Source of the DNA: Haloterrigena gelatinilytica
Lineage (GTDB): Archaea; Halobacteriota; Halobacteria; Halobacteriales; Natrialbaceae
DNA: 64,000 bases
Direction: 5' to 3'
Assembly (NCBI RefSeq): GCF_013342145.1
Contig: NZ_JABUQZ010000001.1
Location: forward strand, 124,001-188,000
Positions 44,489-53,323 of the stretch are shown here, piece after piece (within the stretch, counting starts at the first letter, position 1; each line of letters begins with the position of its first letter). The translations under genes and the position numbers were made by a program. The notes below the pieces were generated by a model. The model had not been told where the DNA came from. It did no database searches and worked only from the letters and a program-made list of their open reading frames with translations.

Positions 44489-44675
44489 CGTTCTTTCTCT
44501 GGAAGTTGCTCCATAGTATACTTTTCGTATCCATCACCATCTGTCATTTTCATTAATAAAATACTAACACTTCACTTATATATTCGATTACCCTATCCAG
44601 TATTGTCATTTCAAAAACTATGCTTGGAATGGACCCCCCGAAAACATATATCGGTCAAATAGAATCAATCCGCGT

Positions 44676-45416
44676 ATGCAAGCAGTTGTTTTAGCAGCCG
44701 GAAAAGGAACTCGTATCCGGCCGCTCACTGAAGACAAGCCCAAGGTCCTCGTCGAAGTCGACGGTAAGCCGCTGATCGAAAACGTCTTCGACAACCTGAT
44801 CGACATTGGCGTCTCGGAATTCGTCGTCGTTGTCGGCTATCGAAAGGAGCAAATCATCGAACGTTACGGCGACGAGTACTGTGGCACGCCAATTACCTAC
44901 GCCCACCAACGTGAACAGCTCGGGCTCGCCCATGCTATCCTCCAGGCTGAACCTCATATCGACAGCGACTTCGTCCTCATGCTCGGCGATAACCTCTTCC
45001 GGGCTAACCTCGGAGATGTGATCAACCGTCAGCAGGAAGCGCGAGCCGACGCCGCCTTCCTCGTCGAGGAGGTTCCCTACGAGGAAGCCTCGAGGTACGG
45101 CGTCCTCGACACCAACGAATACGGCGAGATCGTCGAGGTCGTGGAGAAACCGGATGATCCGCCGTCGAACCTCGTCATGACCGGATTCTACACGTTCACG
45201 CCGGAGATTTTCCATGCGTGCCACCTTGTGCAACCCTCAGATCGAGGCGAGTACGAACTCCCTGACGCGATCGACTTGCTCATCCAGTCCGGGCGGACGA
45301 TCGACGCGATCCGAATGGACGGTTGGCGTATCGACATCGGCTATCCGAAGGATCGTGACCGTGCTGAGGAACGGCTCTCTGACGAAGAATCAGTGATTGC
45401 GGATCAGGAGATGTAG
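44676..45416 (+). CDS. Sugar-phosphate nucleotidyltransferase (AglF/RmlA-like)
   Basis: The 246-residue protein begins MQAVVLAAGKGTRIRPLTED with KPKVLVEVDGKPLIENVFDN, the nucleotide- and sugar-binding N-terminus of the family. FVLMLGDNLF near residue 106 carries the metal-binding Asp, and VVEKPDDPPSNLVMTGFYTF near 155 is the sugar pocket. It has only the catalytic domain. It forms NDP-sugar from a sugar 1-phosphate and NTP; haloarchaeal relatives act as UTP-glucose-1-phosphate uridylyltransferases. AAAACATATATC about 30 bases upstream is a good TATA element, suggesting a leaderless mRNA. Codons are more GC-rich than those of the genes just before it. Confidence 0.9.
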   Translation: MQAVVLAAGKGTRIRPLTEDKPKVLVEVDGKPLIENVFDNLIDIGVSEFVVVVGYRKEQIIERYGDEYCGTPITYAHQREQLGLAHAILQAEPHIDSDFVLMLGDNLFRANLGDVINRQQEARADAAFLVEEVPYEEASRYGVLDTNEYGEIVEVVEKPDDPPSNLVMTGFYTFTPEIFHACHLVQPSDRGEYELPDAIDLLIQSGRTIDAIRMDGWRIDIGYPKDRDRAEERLSDEESVIADQEM

Positions 45417-46047
45417 ATTGTATTTAATTTCATTGTACTTTTAGGTCTGTATTCCTTTAGCGGCACGACATGGGTGCTCTCCTAAACCATATCTCGCTCC
45501 CACTTAGGGACTTCTACAACGGATCATACTCCGGGATTATTTTCTGAATAGCGCTCTTCTGACATTCGACATGATGTCCGCCACTCCTTAGGACTCCACC
45601 TAATTTATTGACCCCTCGGCGAGCGGAGTTCACTGCCGGCGCTGTTTTCGATACACCGAGTCTGATAGCCGCTGAGATCCTTCAAGCAGGTGATTGTGCT
45701 ATGCGACCGCCAAGAGCCCTCTTCTACAGTTACTACCGTTAATCTCATCTAGAGCCTTACTTTTCTGGCGCTATTATCAAAACAGGACCACAAACATAGT
45801 ACTCGAGTTGCGTCATGCTTGCCATTGAGCGGTTACTCATGATCTGCAGCATTACCTATTTGGTACCGTTGGACGCCACAGTCCCAGTAGACTGAGAATC
45901 TGTCCTCTTCCTTGAATCTATCTTGTCATGACTCATCTGATGTTTCTACCCACTTAGCTATCTAAAGTAGTATTTGATATCCAACTATTCGGTCAGTTGG
46001 CTTGTCGTGGCTTTGCGAGACAATTCCTGCACATATCCTTTTGTGTA
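45417..46047. other. AT-rich 631-base stretch without recognisable gene
   Basis: I see no frame with family motifs on either strand, no tRNA and no clear inverted repeats. Stops are frequent in all frames. It probably represents decayed sequence between the nucleotidyltransferase and rfbD, which both point into it. Confidence 0.5.
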
Positions 46048-46911
46048 TTACCGAAGTCGCATCGTCGTAAACGCTTCCTCAGGTCCTCGGAACTCATAGT
46101 CAATCATACCAGAGAGACGCGATGAGTCCAAAGAACTATCTGTCGGCCGAGGCGCTTCCTGCCCTAATTCCTCTGTACTGATCGGCGTTACAAGATTTGT
46201 GTTGTATCCAAATGAATCAGCGAGTTCTCGAGTGAAATCATATCGAGAAATGGATTGTGGACCAGTTGCGTGGTAGAGACCAGTGAGGCCGCACTTTGCC
46301 ACTTCTAGACATGTTTGTGCCAGATCAGGGGCATACGTTGGTGTGGAGATCTGGTCGTCAACAATTGTAATCTCATTCCCATCTTCAAGTTCTTTGAGTG
46401 CCCATGTGACGAAGTTACTGGCGGCAAGTCCGTAAATTACACTTGATCGCAGAATCGTCGCCGTATCTGCTATCTTCGCTGCCTGTTCGCCAGCGTATTT
46501 CGTCTCGGCGTAGTAATTAAGTGGGCTGACTGGATCTGCTTCACTGTATGGTGTTTCGTCGGGATTACCGGGAAACACGTAATCGGTCGACAGATAGATC
46601 AGATGAGCATTAACGGCGTTTGTAGCAACGGCGACATTGTACGTTCCAGCGGCATTAACTGACCACGCCTTATTCCGGTTTGATTCGCAGTCGTCTACTG
46701 CGTGGAATGCAGCAGTGTCAATGACGGCATCAGGCTCTATTTCCTTTATTATACTGTTCGTACGTTCTACATTGGTTTTGTCTAACTCTATATCAGTGAG
46801 TTCAGTTTCCGAATTATGATGCGTTGAATGAATGTCTACACTTCTCTCAGTCTCATTTTTGACAATGTTTGACCCGACAAGCCCTGTGCCGCCGATGACA
46901 AGTATATCCAT
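46048..46911 (-). CDS. rfbD: dTDP-4-dehydrorhamnose reductase family protein
   Basis: The 287-residue SDR has MDILVIGGTGLVGSNIV at the N-terminus, DTAAFHAVDDCE near residue 65 in place of the usual N-AAYTxVDxxE, AWSVNAAGT near 82, LSTDYVFPG near 107, and the catalytic Tyr134-x3-Lys138 (YAETK). This is the RmlD pattern. It reduces dTDP-4-keto-L-rhamnose to dTDP-L-rhamnose with NADPH. Codon use is AT-rich compared with rfbC and rfbA, which lie on the other strand 347 bases away, so the three may not share an evolutionary history. Confidence 0.9.
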   Translation of the reverse strand: MDILVIGGTGLVGSNIVKNETERSVDIHSTHHNSETELTDIELDKTNVERTNSIIKEIEPDAVIDTAAFHAVDDCESNRNKAWSVNAAGTYNVAVATNAVNAHLIYLSTDYVFPGNPDETPYSEADPVSPLNYYAETKYAGEQAAKIADTATILRSSVIYGLAASNFVTWALKELEDGNEITIVDDQISTPTYAPDLAQTCLEVAKCGLTGLYHATGPQSISRYDFTRELADSFGYNTNLVTPISTEELGQEAPRPTDSSLDSSRLSGMIDYEFRGPEEAFTTMRLR

Positions 46912-46935
46912 GTTGTATAATGTGCGTGAGGGTTA

Positions 46936-47208
46936 CTAAACACTATTCCAATTGGTTGCGATCTCGTCAATGAGGTACTCCCCGAACGGCAGGGAAGAGG
47001 TGAGACTTGGTGATACCGCATTCAAAATATGTGTCGACTGTGGTCCGTGTTTAATAAGTGGGTTTTTGATGAGTGTCCTATCATCGCGGATAATTTGGGC
47101 CTGAATGCCTGCGTAGCTTCTCCAGAAGTCATCTTTTTCAATTTTGCCATAGCGGAACCACATATCCTCTGCTCTTGAGCGTTCTGGTAATAACTGGACC
47201 GCAGTCTG
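46936..47208 (-). pseudogene. C-terminal remnant of an LhgO-like FAD-dependent oxidoreductase
   Basis: On the minus strand the frame encodes GIQAQIIRDDRTLIKN and HGPQSTHILNAVSPSLTSSL followed by PFGEYLIDEI, the conserved C-terminal end of L-2-hydroxyglutarate-oxidase-type flavoproteins. Less clear similarity starts at LLPERSRAED. The FAD-binding N-terminus is missing: the sequence upstream is occupied by rfbC on the opposite strand. The fragment is thus a leftover of a gene cut when the rfbC-rfbA block, or its promoter, arrived. Its stop codon is 24 bases before the rfbD start. Confidence 0.72.
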
Positions 47209-47257
47209 AGGCCAAAAGAGGTATGAAGCAAGAACGGGACCCTCAGACCGTAAACAT

Positions 47258-47728
47258 ATGATACACGATGTAGCGATCAAAGACCTCCAAATCAACGCTG
47301 ATGAGCGGGGGTATCTCACAGAGATCTGGCGCTCGGACTGGGAGTTCTATGCGGGCGAGGACAAGCCAGAGATGTCTTACTTCTCAGAAACGTATCCCGG
47401 CATCATCCGGGCCTGGCATCGCCACCATCGCGGGCAGATTGATCACTTCGTTGTGCCGCGGGGGAAAGCGAAAGTCGGAATTTACGATGATCGAGAGGAT
47501 TCACCGACGCAGGGCGAGCTTGACACCTATATTATCGGCGAGGGGAACATGAACGCGATTCGAATTCCAGGCGATTGCTGGCACGGCTTTAAGGCCGTTG
47601 GCGATGAGCGTGTCTTACTGCTAAATTTCCCGACGAACCTCTACGACTACGAGGATCCTGACGAGGAGCGTCTGCCCTACAACACGGACAAAATCCCGCT
47701 CGATTGGGAGGAGCCGCCGCACGAATAA
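47258..47728 (+). CDS. rfbC: dTDP-4-dehydrorhamnose 3,5-epimerase family protein
   Basis: The 156-residue cupin-type protein begins MIHDVAIKDLQINADERGYL with TEIWRSDWEF, and has IIRAWHRHHRGQIDHFVVPRGKAKVGIYDD near residues 49-78 with the probable catalytic His54. IPGDCWHGFKAV near 108 is the second conserved block. It is shorter than classical RmlC (about 180 residues), as in other archaeal members. The reaction is epimerisation of dTDP-4-keto-6-deoxyglucose at C3 and C5. rfbA starts three bases after its stop, so the two form an operon. Confidence 0.9.
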   Translation: MIHDVAIKDLQINADERGYLTEIWRSDWEFYAGEDKPEMSYFSETYPGIIRAWHRHHRGQIDHFVVPRGKAKVGIYDDREDSPTQGELDTYIIGEGNMNAIRIPGDCWHGFKAVGDERVLLLNFPTNLYDYEDPDEERLPYNTDKIPLDWEEPPHE

Positions 47729-47731
47729 CCC

Positions 47732-48805
47732 ATGAAAGGCGTTATTCTCGCCGGCGGAACTGGATCCCGCCTGCGTCCGATTACCCATACTGGTCCGAAA
47801 CAGCTTGTGCCGATCGCCAACAAGCCCGTTCTCGAGTACGCCGTGGATGATCTCGTTGAAGCCGGTATCGGCGAAATCGGAATAATCCTCGGCAACAAAG
47901 GCCGAGCTGCGATCCAGGAATACTTCGGCGACGGCAGTGACTGGGGCGTCGACATCACGTACATCGTTCAGGGCGAACCGCTTGGTCTTGCCCACGCTGT
48001 CGGCTGTGCGAAAGACTTCGTCGGCGATGATTCGTTCGTTGTCTATCTGGGCGACGACCTCATGCGCGAGGGGATCACGGAACTTGTCGAAGACTTCAAT
48101 ACAGAGGAGTACGCGGCCGGCATCGGGTTGCAAGAGGTTGATGAGCCGTCCCGGTACGGCATTGTCGACGTGAACGATGCTGGCGACGTGATCCAACTCG
48201 TTGAAAAGCCCGATGACCCACCGAACAACCTCGCCCTCATCGGAATCTATGTCTTCACGCCGGCGATCTTCGAGCAAATTGAGGCTCTCGACAAATCCTG
48301 GCGCGGAGAATATGAGATCACGGAAGCCATCCAGGGGCTGCTTGAGGATGGAAAACGAATCCAGAGTCATGTGGTCCATGGCTGGTGGAAAGACACCGGA
48401 AAGCCCGAAGACGTGCTCCACGCCAACCGGCTAGTACTCGATGACATCACACCGAGAATCGACGGTACGATCGAAGACGAGGTCTCCGTAACAGGGCGAG
48501 TAGAACTCGGCCACGGGAGTGTTATCGAGGAGGGAGCCGTCGTTCGGGGCCCAGTGTCGATCGGGGAGAATACCCGAGTTACGTCCGATACGTATCTCGG
48601 TCCGTACTCGAGCATCGGCGATGACTGCGTGATCGACAGTGCCCACATCGAATCGAGCGTCGTCGTCGGCGAATCTGAAGTCAGTGCCGACCGAACGATC
48701 GTCGACAGTCTCATCGGTCGCAAGGCGACGATCACGACGAATCACGAGAAGAAACCTGATGGCGAGCGGTTAGTCGTCGGGCAAAACTCATTACTGGAAC
48801 TCTAA
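47732..48805 (+). CDS. rfbA: Glucose-1-phosphate thymidylyltransferase, long archaeal form
   Basis: The 357-residue protein begins MKGVILAGGTGSRLRPITHT with GPKQLVPIANKPVLEYAVDD, the RmlA signature. FVVYLGDDLM near residue 99 holds the metal Asp, and VVHGWWKDTGKPEDVLHANR near 213 ends the catalytic domain. Residues ~240-345 form a left-handed beta-helix with hexapeptide-like repeats (GSVIEEGAVVRGPVSIGENT), the extended form common in archaea and actinobacteria. It makes dTDP-glucose from glucose 1-phosphate and dTTP. A small zinc-ribbon gene follows after two bases. Confidence 0.93.
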   Translation: MKGVILAGGTGSRLRPITHTGPKQLVPIANKPVLEYAVDDLVEAGIGEIGIILGNKGRAAIQEYFGDGSDWGVDITYIVQGEPLGLAHAVGCAKDFVGDDSFVVYLGDDLMREGITELVEDFNTEEYAAGIGLQEVDEPSRYGIVDVNDAGDVIQLVEKPDDPPNNLALIGIYVFTPAIFEQIEALDKSWRGEYEITEAIQGLLEDGKRIQSHVVHGWWKDTGKPEDVLHANRLVLDDITPRIDGTIEDEVSVTGRVELGHGSVIEEGAVVRGPVSIGENTRVTSDTYLGPYSSIGDDCVIDSAHIESSVVVGESEVSADRTIVDSLIGRKATITTNHEKKPDGERLVVGQNSLLEL

Positions 48806-48807
48806 CC

Positions 48808-48993
48808 ATGGTGCAAATCATTACATTATCGTGTCCCAATTGTGGTACTGTCATCGCCGGGAACGTCCTTGAACGGCACCGTGTTATGAAATGTCCGGGA
48901 TTAGATTGTGAAACTGTTCGACGCTTCGAAGATCTACCAGCAGCTGATCAAGAACATATTGTGGCTAATCTCGAAAAGTATAGGATGGAGTAG
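48808..48993 (+). CDS. Small zinc-ribbon-like protein, 61 residues
   Basis: The protein has two half-sites for a metal, CPNCG (residues 9-13) and CPGLDC (29-34), a CPxCG-type zinc ribbon of the kind frequent among haloarchaeal micro-proteins. The C-terminal half is acidic and probably helical (DLPAADQEHIVANLEKYRME). It starts two bases after the rfbA stop and is therefore the last gene of the rfbC-rfbA operon. No function can be read from the sequence; protein-protein or nucleic-acid binding are possibilities. Codon use and spacing both support a real gene. Confidence 0.8.
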   Translation: MVQIITLSCPNCGTVIAGNVLERHRVMKCPGLDCETVRRFEDLPAADQEHIVANLEKYRME

Positions 48994-49167
48994 TCGAAGA
49001 GCAAGACCAGCTTTTTCGCCGACCCACGCACTCCAGAACGACGAGAGATTATGCTGATCGGTCGTTTCATTGACTCGCTTTTAGTTCGTGGACGTGCCAC
49101 TCTCCGTGAGACAGCGCGTCTGACGGCAGCAGCTATTTGACGTATCTTGACTTACTACAACGCATAC

Positions 49168-49230
49168 ATACCATCGATCAGCGCTCGAGTCCCTGACGAA
49201 GACGCGGAAGAACTAGAGTCTGTCATATAA
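49168..49230 (+). pseudogene. Remnant of a ribbon-helix-helix antitoxin
   Basis: The frame reads IPSISARVPDEDAEELESVI and then stops. It matches the N-terminal strand and first helix of CopG/RHH antitoxins (M-P-x-I-S-x-R-V-P-D-E-x-x-x-E-L-E). The expected start is ATA instead of ATG, and the rest of the domain is lost. It directly precedes the PIN remnant, as in intact VapBC-like pairs. Confidence 0.6.
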
Positions 49231-49239
49231 TTGACAAGA

Positions 49240-49552
49240 GGCGATAAGCCGGGTTCGGACGAGGACTCCTCGGTGACGATGCCCTGAATGGAGACATCCG
49301 TCTTATCGCAGCGGTGCTCGCACGCGCCGGTATTACAATTGTGAGCGGCGACAGACGTGTCCGGACGGTCGCTCAAACGTTTAGCGCCCGTGTGACCGGA
49401 ACGATAGGCGTAGTCGTGGGGCCGTCAACGACGAGTTCACTGCGGAGGAAGGGAAAGAACTCGTCCGACGTATCGACAGGCACGGGCTACATATGACCGG
49501 AGAGTTGCGTGACAGAGCGTTCGCGCTCATTAACGATGTCGCAACCGAGTGA
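49240..49552 (+). pseudogene. Frameshifted PIN-domain toxin remnant
   Basis: One frame gives GLLGDDALNGDIRLIAAVLA, RAGITIVSGDRRVRTVAQTF and SARVTGTIGVVV. A +1 shift near 49422 then continues AVNDEFTAEEGKELVRRIDR and HGLHMTGELRDRAFALINDV to a stop at 49550-49552. Together they are the C-terminal half of a haloarchaeal PIN-domain ribonuclease family, with its acidic GD...SGDRRVRT motifs. The N-terminal strand with the first catalytic Asp is not found. The gene is dead by truncation and frameshift. Confidence 0.75.
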
Positions 49553-49650
49553 CGACCTACACGAAGGGATGAGCACCGAGTACTACAACCGTACTCGTTG
49601 AGCTCGAGGAATACCGAGAACTGAATCGGTCGCGTGTCGCGTCTCTGGAC

Positions 49651-50196
49651 TTACCAGGGCTCGTTCTTCAGCCCGAGTTTGTACGCGATCATGTTGGTCG
49701 TCACGTGCAGGATCGGCGTGAGGATCACGACGACGGCGACGACCCCCACCGTGAAGACCTCGAAGAACCACTCCCGCGCCAGCAGCGCGGTCAGCGGCAA
49801 GGAGACGACGACGAAGTCCAGCTGATCGAGGCCAGGGAACATCGCGCCGCGCTGGCGGCCGGTCCGTCGCTTCAAAAATGACGCGAGGATGTCGCCGAGC
49901 ATGGCCCCGGCGGCCAGTCCCAACGCAGCCAGCGGCTCGAACTCGGGGACGTCGATTCCGGTCGCGTCGGCGACGGCCGGCGCGAGCACCGTCAGGAGGC
50001 CCGCCAGCGCGAGGCCGGCGACAATTCCGGCCGCGGTGCCCCGCCAGGTCTTCCCGTCGCCCAGCATGCGCTTGTCGCCCCACGTCCGGCCGCCGTCAAT
50101 CGGTCGTCCGCCGCCGGCCAACACCGCGGCGTTGTTCGGAACGTATGCGGGCAACATCGCCCAGAACGCGATCACGATTGTCTCGAGGATTGCCAT
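49651..50196 (-). CDS. carS: CDP-archaeol synthase
   Basis: The protein has 181 residues from the ATG at 50196 (MAILETIVIAFWAMLPAYVP); upstream in-frame starts lack family similarity. About five hydrophobic segments are seen. GGRTWGDKRMLGDGKTWRGT near residues 35-54 and GDILASFLKRRTGRQRGAMFPGLDQLDFV near 100-128 are the conserved cytidylyltransferase motifs of CarS, including the Lys/Arg-rich loop and the terminal D-Q-x-D. It converts unsaturated archaetidic acid and CTP to CDP-archaeol, the branch point of archaeal phospholipid synthesis. It stands alone. Confidence 0.95.
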   Translation of the reverse strand: MAILETIVIAFWAMLPAYVPNNAAVLAGGGRPIDGGRTWGDKRMLGDGKTWRGTAAGIVAGLALAGLLTVLAPAVADATGIDVPEFEPLAALGLAAGAMLGDILASFLKRRTGRQRGAMFPGLDQLDFVVVSLPLTALLAREWFFEVFTVGVVAVVVILTPILHVTTNMIAYKLGLKNEPW

Positions 50197-50419
50197 ATCC
50201 GCCGGAACGAACCCGGGTCTCTTAACCGCCGGTGGTTTGGGGCGAACGGGCGAGTCGACGAGTCCCTGCGGGTCCCGTGACGGCACGGGGCTTTACGGTC
50301 TCGTCAACGCGTCCCACAATCGCTCGCCGTCCCACTCCATTCGTGAACAGTATCCGTATCTACCATACACGAAAAACTTTTAGCATTCCTCGTCGAGCCT
50401 CTTCGTAGGGCCTGTTATC

Positions 50420-51598
50420 ATGTCCCGAGATATTTTCGACGACGCCGAATACGAACGCCGGGTCTCCCGGACGAAAGAGCGGTTGCGCGAGGCGGATCTC
50501 GACGCGATCGTCGTCTCCGACCCGGCCAACATGAACTACCTCACCGGCTACGACGGCTGGTCGTTCTACGTCCACCAGGCGGTCGTCGTCACGCCCGACC
50601 GCGACGAGCCGGTCTGGATCGGTCGCGACATGGACGGCGGCGGCGCGCGAGCGACCACGTCCCTCTCCGACGAGAGCATCCGCGCCTACAGCGACGACCA
50701 CGTCCACTCGCCCCACGACCTCCATCCGATGGACTACGTCGCGGGCGTCCTCGAGGAACTCGACGTCGCCGACGGCCGCATCGGCCTCGAGATGGACGCC
50801 GCCTACTTCACCGCGAAGTCCTACACGCGCCTCCAGGAGAACCTCCCCGAGGCGGAGTTCGAGGACGCGACGCTGCTGGTCGGCTGGGTGCGGATCAAGA
50901 AATCGGAGCAGGAGCTCGAGTACATGCGCGAGGCCGCGCGCATCTCCGAGAACGCGATGCAGGCCGGCCTCGACGCCATCGAGGAGGGCGTCCCCGAGTA
51001 CGAGGCCGCCAGGGCGATCTACGACGCCCTCATCGCCGGCACCGACGAGTACGGCGGGGATTACCCGTCGATCGTCCCGCTGATGCCGTCGGGCGACCAC
51101 ACCGACACGCCGCACCTGACCTGGACCGACCGCGAGTTCGAGGACGGCGACCCGGTCATCATCGAGCTCTCGGGCTGTCGCCACCGCTACCACTCGCCGC
51201 TGGCGCGGACGACGTTCGTCGGCGACCCGCCCACCGAACTCGAGGAGACCGCCGACATCGTCGTCGAGGGGATCGAGGCCGCGCTCGACGTCGTCGAACC
51301 GGGCGTCACCTGCGAGTCCGTCGAGAAGGCCTGGCGCGAGACGATCGCCCAATACGGCCTCGAGAAGGAGGACCGCATCGGCTACTCGATGGGGCTGGGC
51401 TACCCCCCGGACTGGGGCGAACACACCGCCAGCATCCGTCCCGGCGACGAGACCGTCCTCGAGGAGGACATGACGTTCCACATGATCCCGGGCATCTGGA
51501 CCGAGGAGGTCGGCATGGAGATCAGCGAAACGTTCCGCGTCACGAGCAACGGTGCGGAGACGCTGGCGGACTTCCCCCGGCAACTGTTCACGACATAA
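50420..51598 (+). CDS. doeA: M24-family ectoine hydrolase-like protein (DoeA/EutD)
   Basis: The 392-residue pita-bread-fold protein shares long blocks with bacterial DoeA/EutD that I recognise: DPANMNYLTGYDGWSFYVHQ near residue 34, GGDYPSIVPLMPSGDH near 213, DTPHLTWTD, GYPPDWGEHTASIRPGDETV near 329, and the terminal ETLADFPRQLF. DoeA opens the ring of ectoine to acetyl-diaminobutyrate. The usual partner doeB (deacetylase of the aspartoacylase family) is not in the window, so the pathway cannot be confirmed here. Prolidase or another cyclic-amide hydrolase is the alternative. It is followed by a glutamate dehydrogenase 63 bases later on the same strand. Confidence 0.72.
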   Translation: MSRDIFDDAEYERRVSRTKERLREADLDAIVVSDPANMNYLTGYDGWSFYVHQAVVVTPDRDEPVWIGRDMDGGGARATTSLSDESIRAYSDDHVHSPHDLHPMDYVAGVLEELDVADGRIGLEMDAAYFTAKSYTRLQENLPEAEFEDATLLVGWVRIKKSEQELEYMREAARISENAMQAGLDAIEEGVPEYEAARAIYDALIAGTDEYGGDYPSIVPLMPSGDHTDTPHLTWTDREFEDGDPVIIELSGCRHRYHSPLARTTFVGDPPTELEETADIVVEGIEAALDVVEPGVTCESVEKAWRETIAQYGLEKEDRIGYSMGLGYPPDWGEHTASIRPGDETVLEEDMTFHMIPGIWTEEVGMEISETFRVTSNGAETLADFPRQLFTT

Positions 51599-51661
51599 CC
51601 CGACCCACACCGACCATGGTACCGTCGACATACTACTGTCACCGATCTCACTAGCCGATAG

Positions 51662-52951
51662 ATGACTACGACACCCCCAGAAGCGGCCGACACCGGATCG
51701 GACGACGCCCCAGCATCCGCGCTCGTCACGGCGCGCCGCCAACTCGAGCGAGCGGCGACCCACGTCGACGTCGACGCCGGCGTCGTCGAGCGATTGAAAC
51801 ACCCGACCAGGGTCCAGCAGGTCTCGGTCCCGCTCGAGCGCGAGGACGGCTCCGTCGACGTCTTCACCGGCTACCGGGCCCAACACGACGACGTTCGCGG
51901 CCCGTACAAGGGCGGCCTGCGCTTCCATCCCGAAGTCGACGCCGAGGAGTGTACCGGCCTCTCGATGTGGATGACCTGGAAGTGCGCCGTGATGGACATC
52001 CCCTTCGGCGGCGGCAAGGGCGGCGTCGCCGTCGATCCGAAGCAACTGAGTGAGGACGAGACCGAACGGCTCACCCGCCGGTTCGCCGAGGAACTGCGCG
52101 ACGTCGTCGGGCCGACGAAGGACGTCCCCGCGCCGGACATGGGTACCGACGCCCAGACGATGGCCTGGTTCATGGACGCCTACTCGATGCAGCAGGGCGA
52201 GACCATCCCCGGCGTCGTCACCGGGAAACCGCCGGTCATCGGCGGCTCCTACGGCCGCGAGGAGGCCCCCGGTCGCTCGACCGCCATCGCCGCTCGCGAG
52301 GCGGTCAACTACTACGACCGCGACCTCGAGGACGTCACCGTCGCCGTCCAGGGCTTCGGGAGCGTCGGCGCCAACGCGGCGCGCCTGCTCGAGGACTGGG
52401 GCGCGACCGTCGTCGCCGTCTCTGACGTCAACGGCGCGATCTACGACCCCGAGGGCCTCGACACGCACGCGATCCCGACCCACGAGGAGGAGCCGGAGGC
52501 CGTCCTCGAGCAGGACGCCCCCGACACGCTCTCCAACGAGGCGATCCTCGAACTCGACGTCGACGTGTTGATCCCCGCGGCCGTCGGCAACGTCATCACC
52601 GCGGACAACGCCGACGCGATCGACGCGGACATCGTCGTCGAGGGCGCCAACGGCCCGACGACGTTCGCCGCCGACGCCATCCTCGCGGAGCGTGACGTCC
52701 ACGTCATCCCGGACATCCTCGCCAACGCGGGCGGCGTGACGGTGAGCTACTTCGAGTGGCTCCAGGACATCAACCGCCGACAGTGGTCCCTCGAGCGCGT
52801 CAACGAGGAACTCGAGGAGCACATGCTCGAGGCCTGGGCCGACGTCCGCGCGGAGGTCGAGGCGAAGGACCTGACGTGGCGCGACGCGGCCTACGTCGTC
52901 GCGCTCTCGCGGATCGCCGAGGCGAAGGCGACGCGCGGGCTCTGGCCGTAA
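51662..52951 (+). CDS. gdh: Glutamate dehydrogenase
   Basis: The 429-residue protein has the substrate-binding block [15 protein letters not shown] (Lys83), [18 protein letters not shown] with catalytic Lys119 near residue 107-121, the Rossmann segment [20 protein letters not shown] near 230, and [16 protein letters not shown] near 325. It interconverts glutamate and 2-oxoglutarate plus ammonia with NAD(P). Residues 1-20 are an acidic, Thr/Asp-rich extension. Its position next to the ectoine-hydrolase-like gene fits nitrogen catabolism, but the two have separate promoter space. Confidence 0.96.
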   Translation: MTTTPPEAADTGSDDAPASALVTARRQLERAATHVDVDAGVVERLKHPTRVQQVSVPLEREDGSVDVFTGYRAQHDDVRGPYKGGLRFHPEVDAEECTGLSMWMTWKCAVMDIPFGGGKGGVAVDPKQLSEDETERLTRRFAEELRDVVGPTKDVPAPDMGTDAQTMAWFMDAYSMQQGETIPGVVTGKPPVIGGSYGREEAPGRSTAIAAREAVNYYDRDLEDVTVAVQGFGSVGANAARLLEDWGATVVAVSDVNGAIYDPEGLDTHAIPTHEEEPEAVLEQDAPDTLSNEAILELDVDVLIPAAVGNVITADNADAIDADIVVEGANGPTTFAADAILAERDVHVIPDILANAGGVTVSYFEWLQDINRRQWSLERVNEELEEHMLEAWADVRAEVEAKDLTWRDAAYVVALSRIAEAKATRGLWP

Positions 52952-53094
52952 GTCGTTCGCGTCGGTTTTTCGGATTCCGTTTCGGTTCGTGTCGCGCACG
53001 ATCCGCTTGCAGCCGTGTTCGTCAATCGGCACCACTACCGGACTGCCCGCGTCACCTCTGCTACCACCAACTCCGGACCGAAATATCACCTACG

Positions 53095-53219
53095 GTGGCG
53101 CACGCTGGGACGCGGTGAGTCGTTGACGAATCGCGTCCTGAAGCCGTGCGAGGGATGAGCGAACGGAGTGAGCGAATCGGCTGGGGAGGGCGTGGCGCTC
53201 CCCGTTACCACGATAGCAG
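53095..53219 (+). repeat. Copy 3 of the dispersed structured repeat
   Basis: The copy opens GTGGCGCACGCTGG, has a 7-bp perfect stem GGACGCG (53108-53114) with CGCGTCC (53132-53138), then TGCGAGGGATGAGCGAACG, GAGCGAATCGGCTGGGGAGG and CACGATAGCAG. It is the shortest complete copy and lies about 140 bases after gdh. Copy 4 faces it 105 bases downstream in inverted orientation. Confidence 0.8.
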
Positions 53220-53323
53220 GACGAGTATTCTATTCCACTCTATCACGAGTCAGCTATTCAGTTATTGAACGAAGCCGTCCGAAGAACAACGCCGTCTGAA
53301 CGTGGCCGTGAAAATGACGCGTT

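Noticed and set aside
50360-53089. A 909-codon minus-strand frame
   Set aside because: It is antisense to the ectoine-hydrolase-like and glutamate dehydrogenase genes, which have unmistakable motifs.
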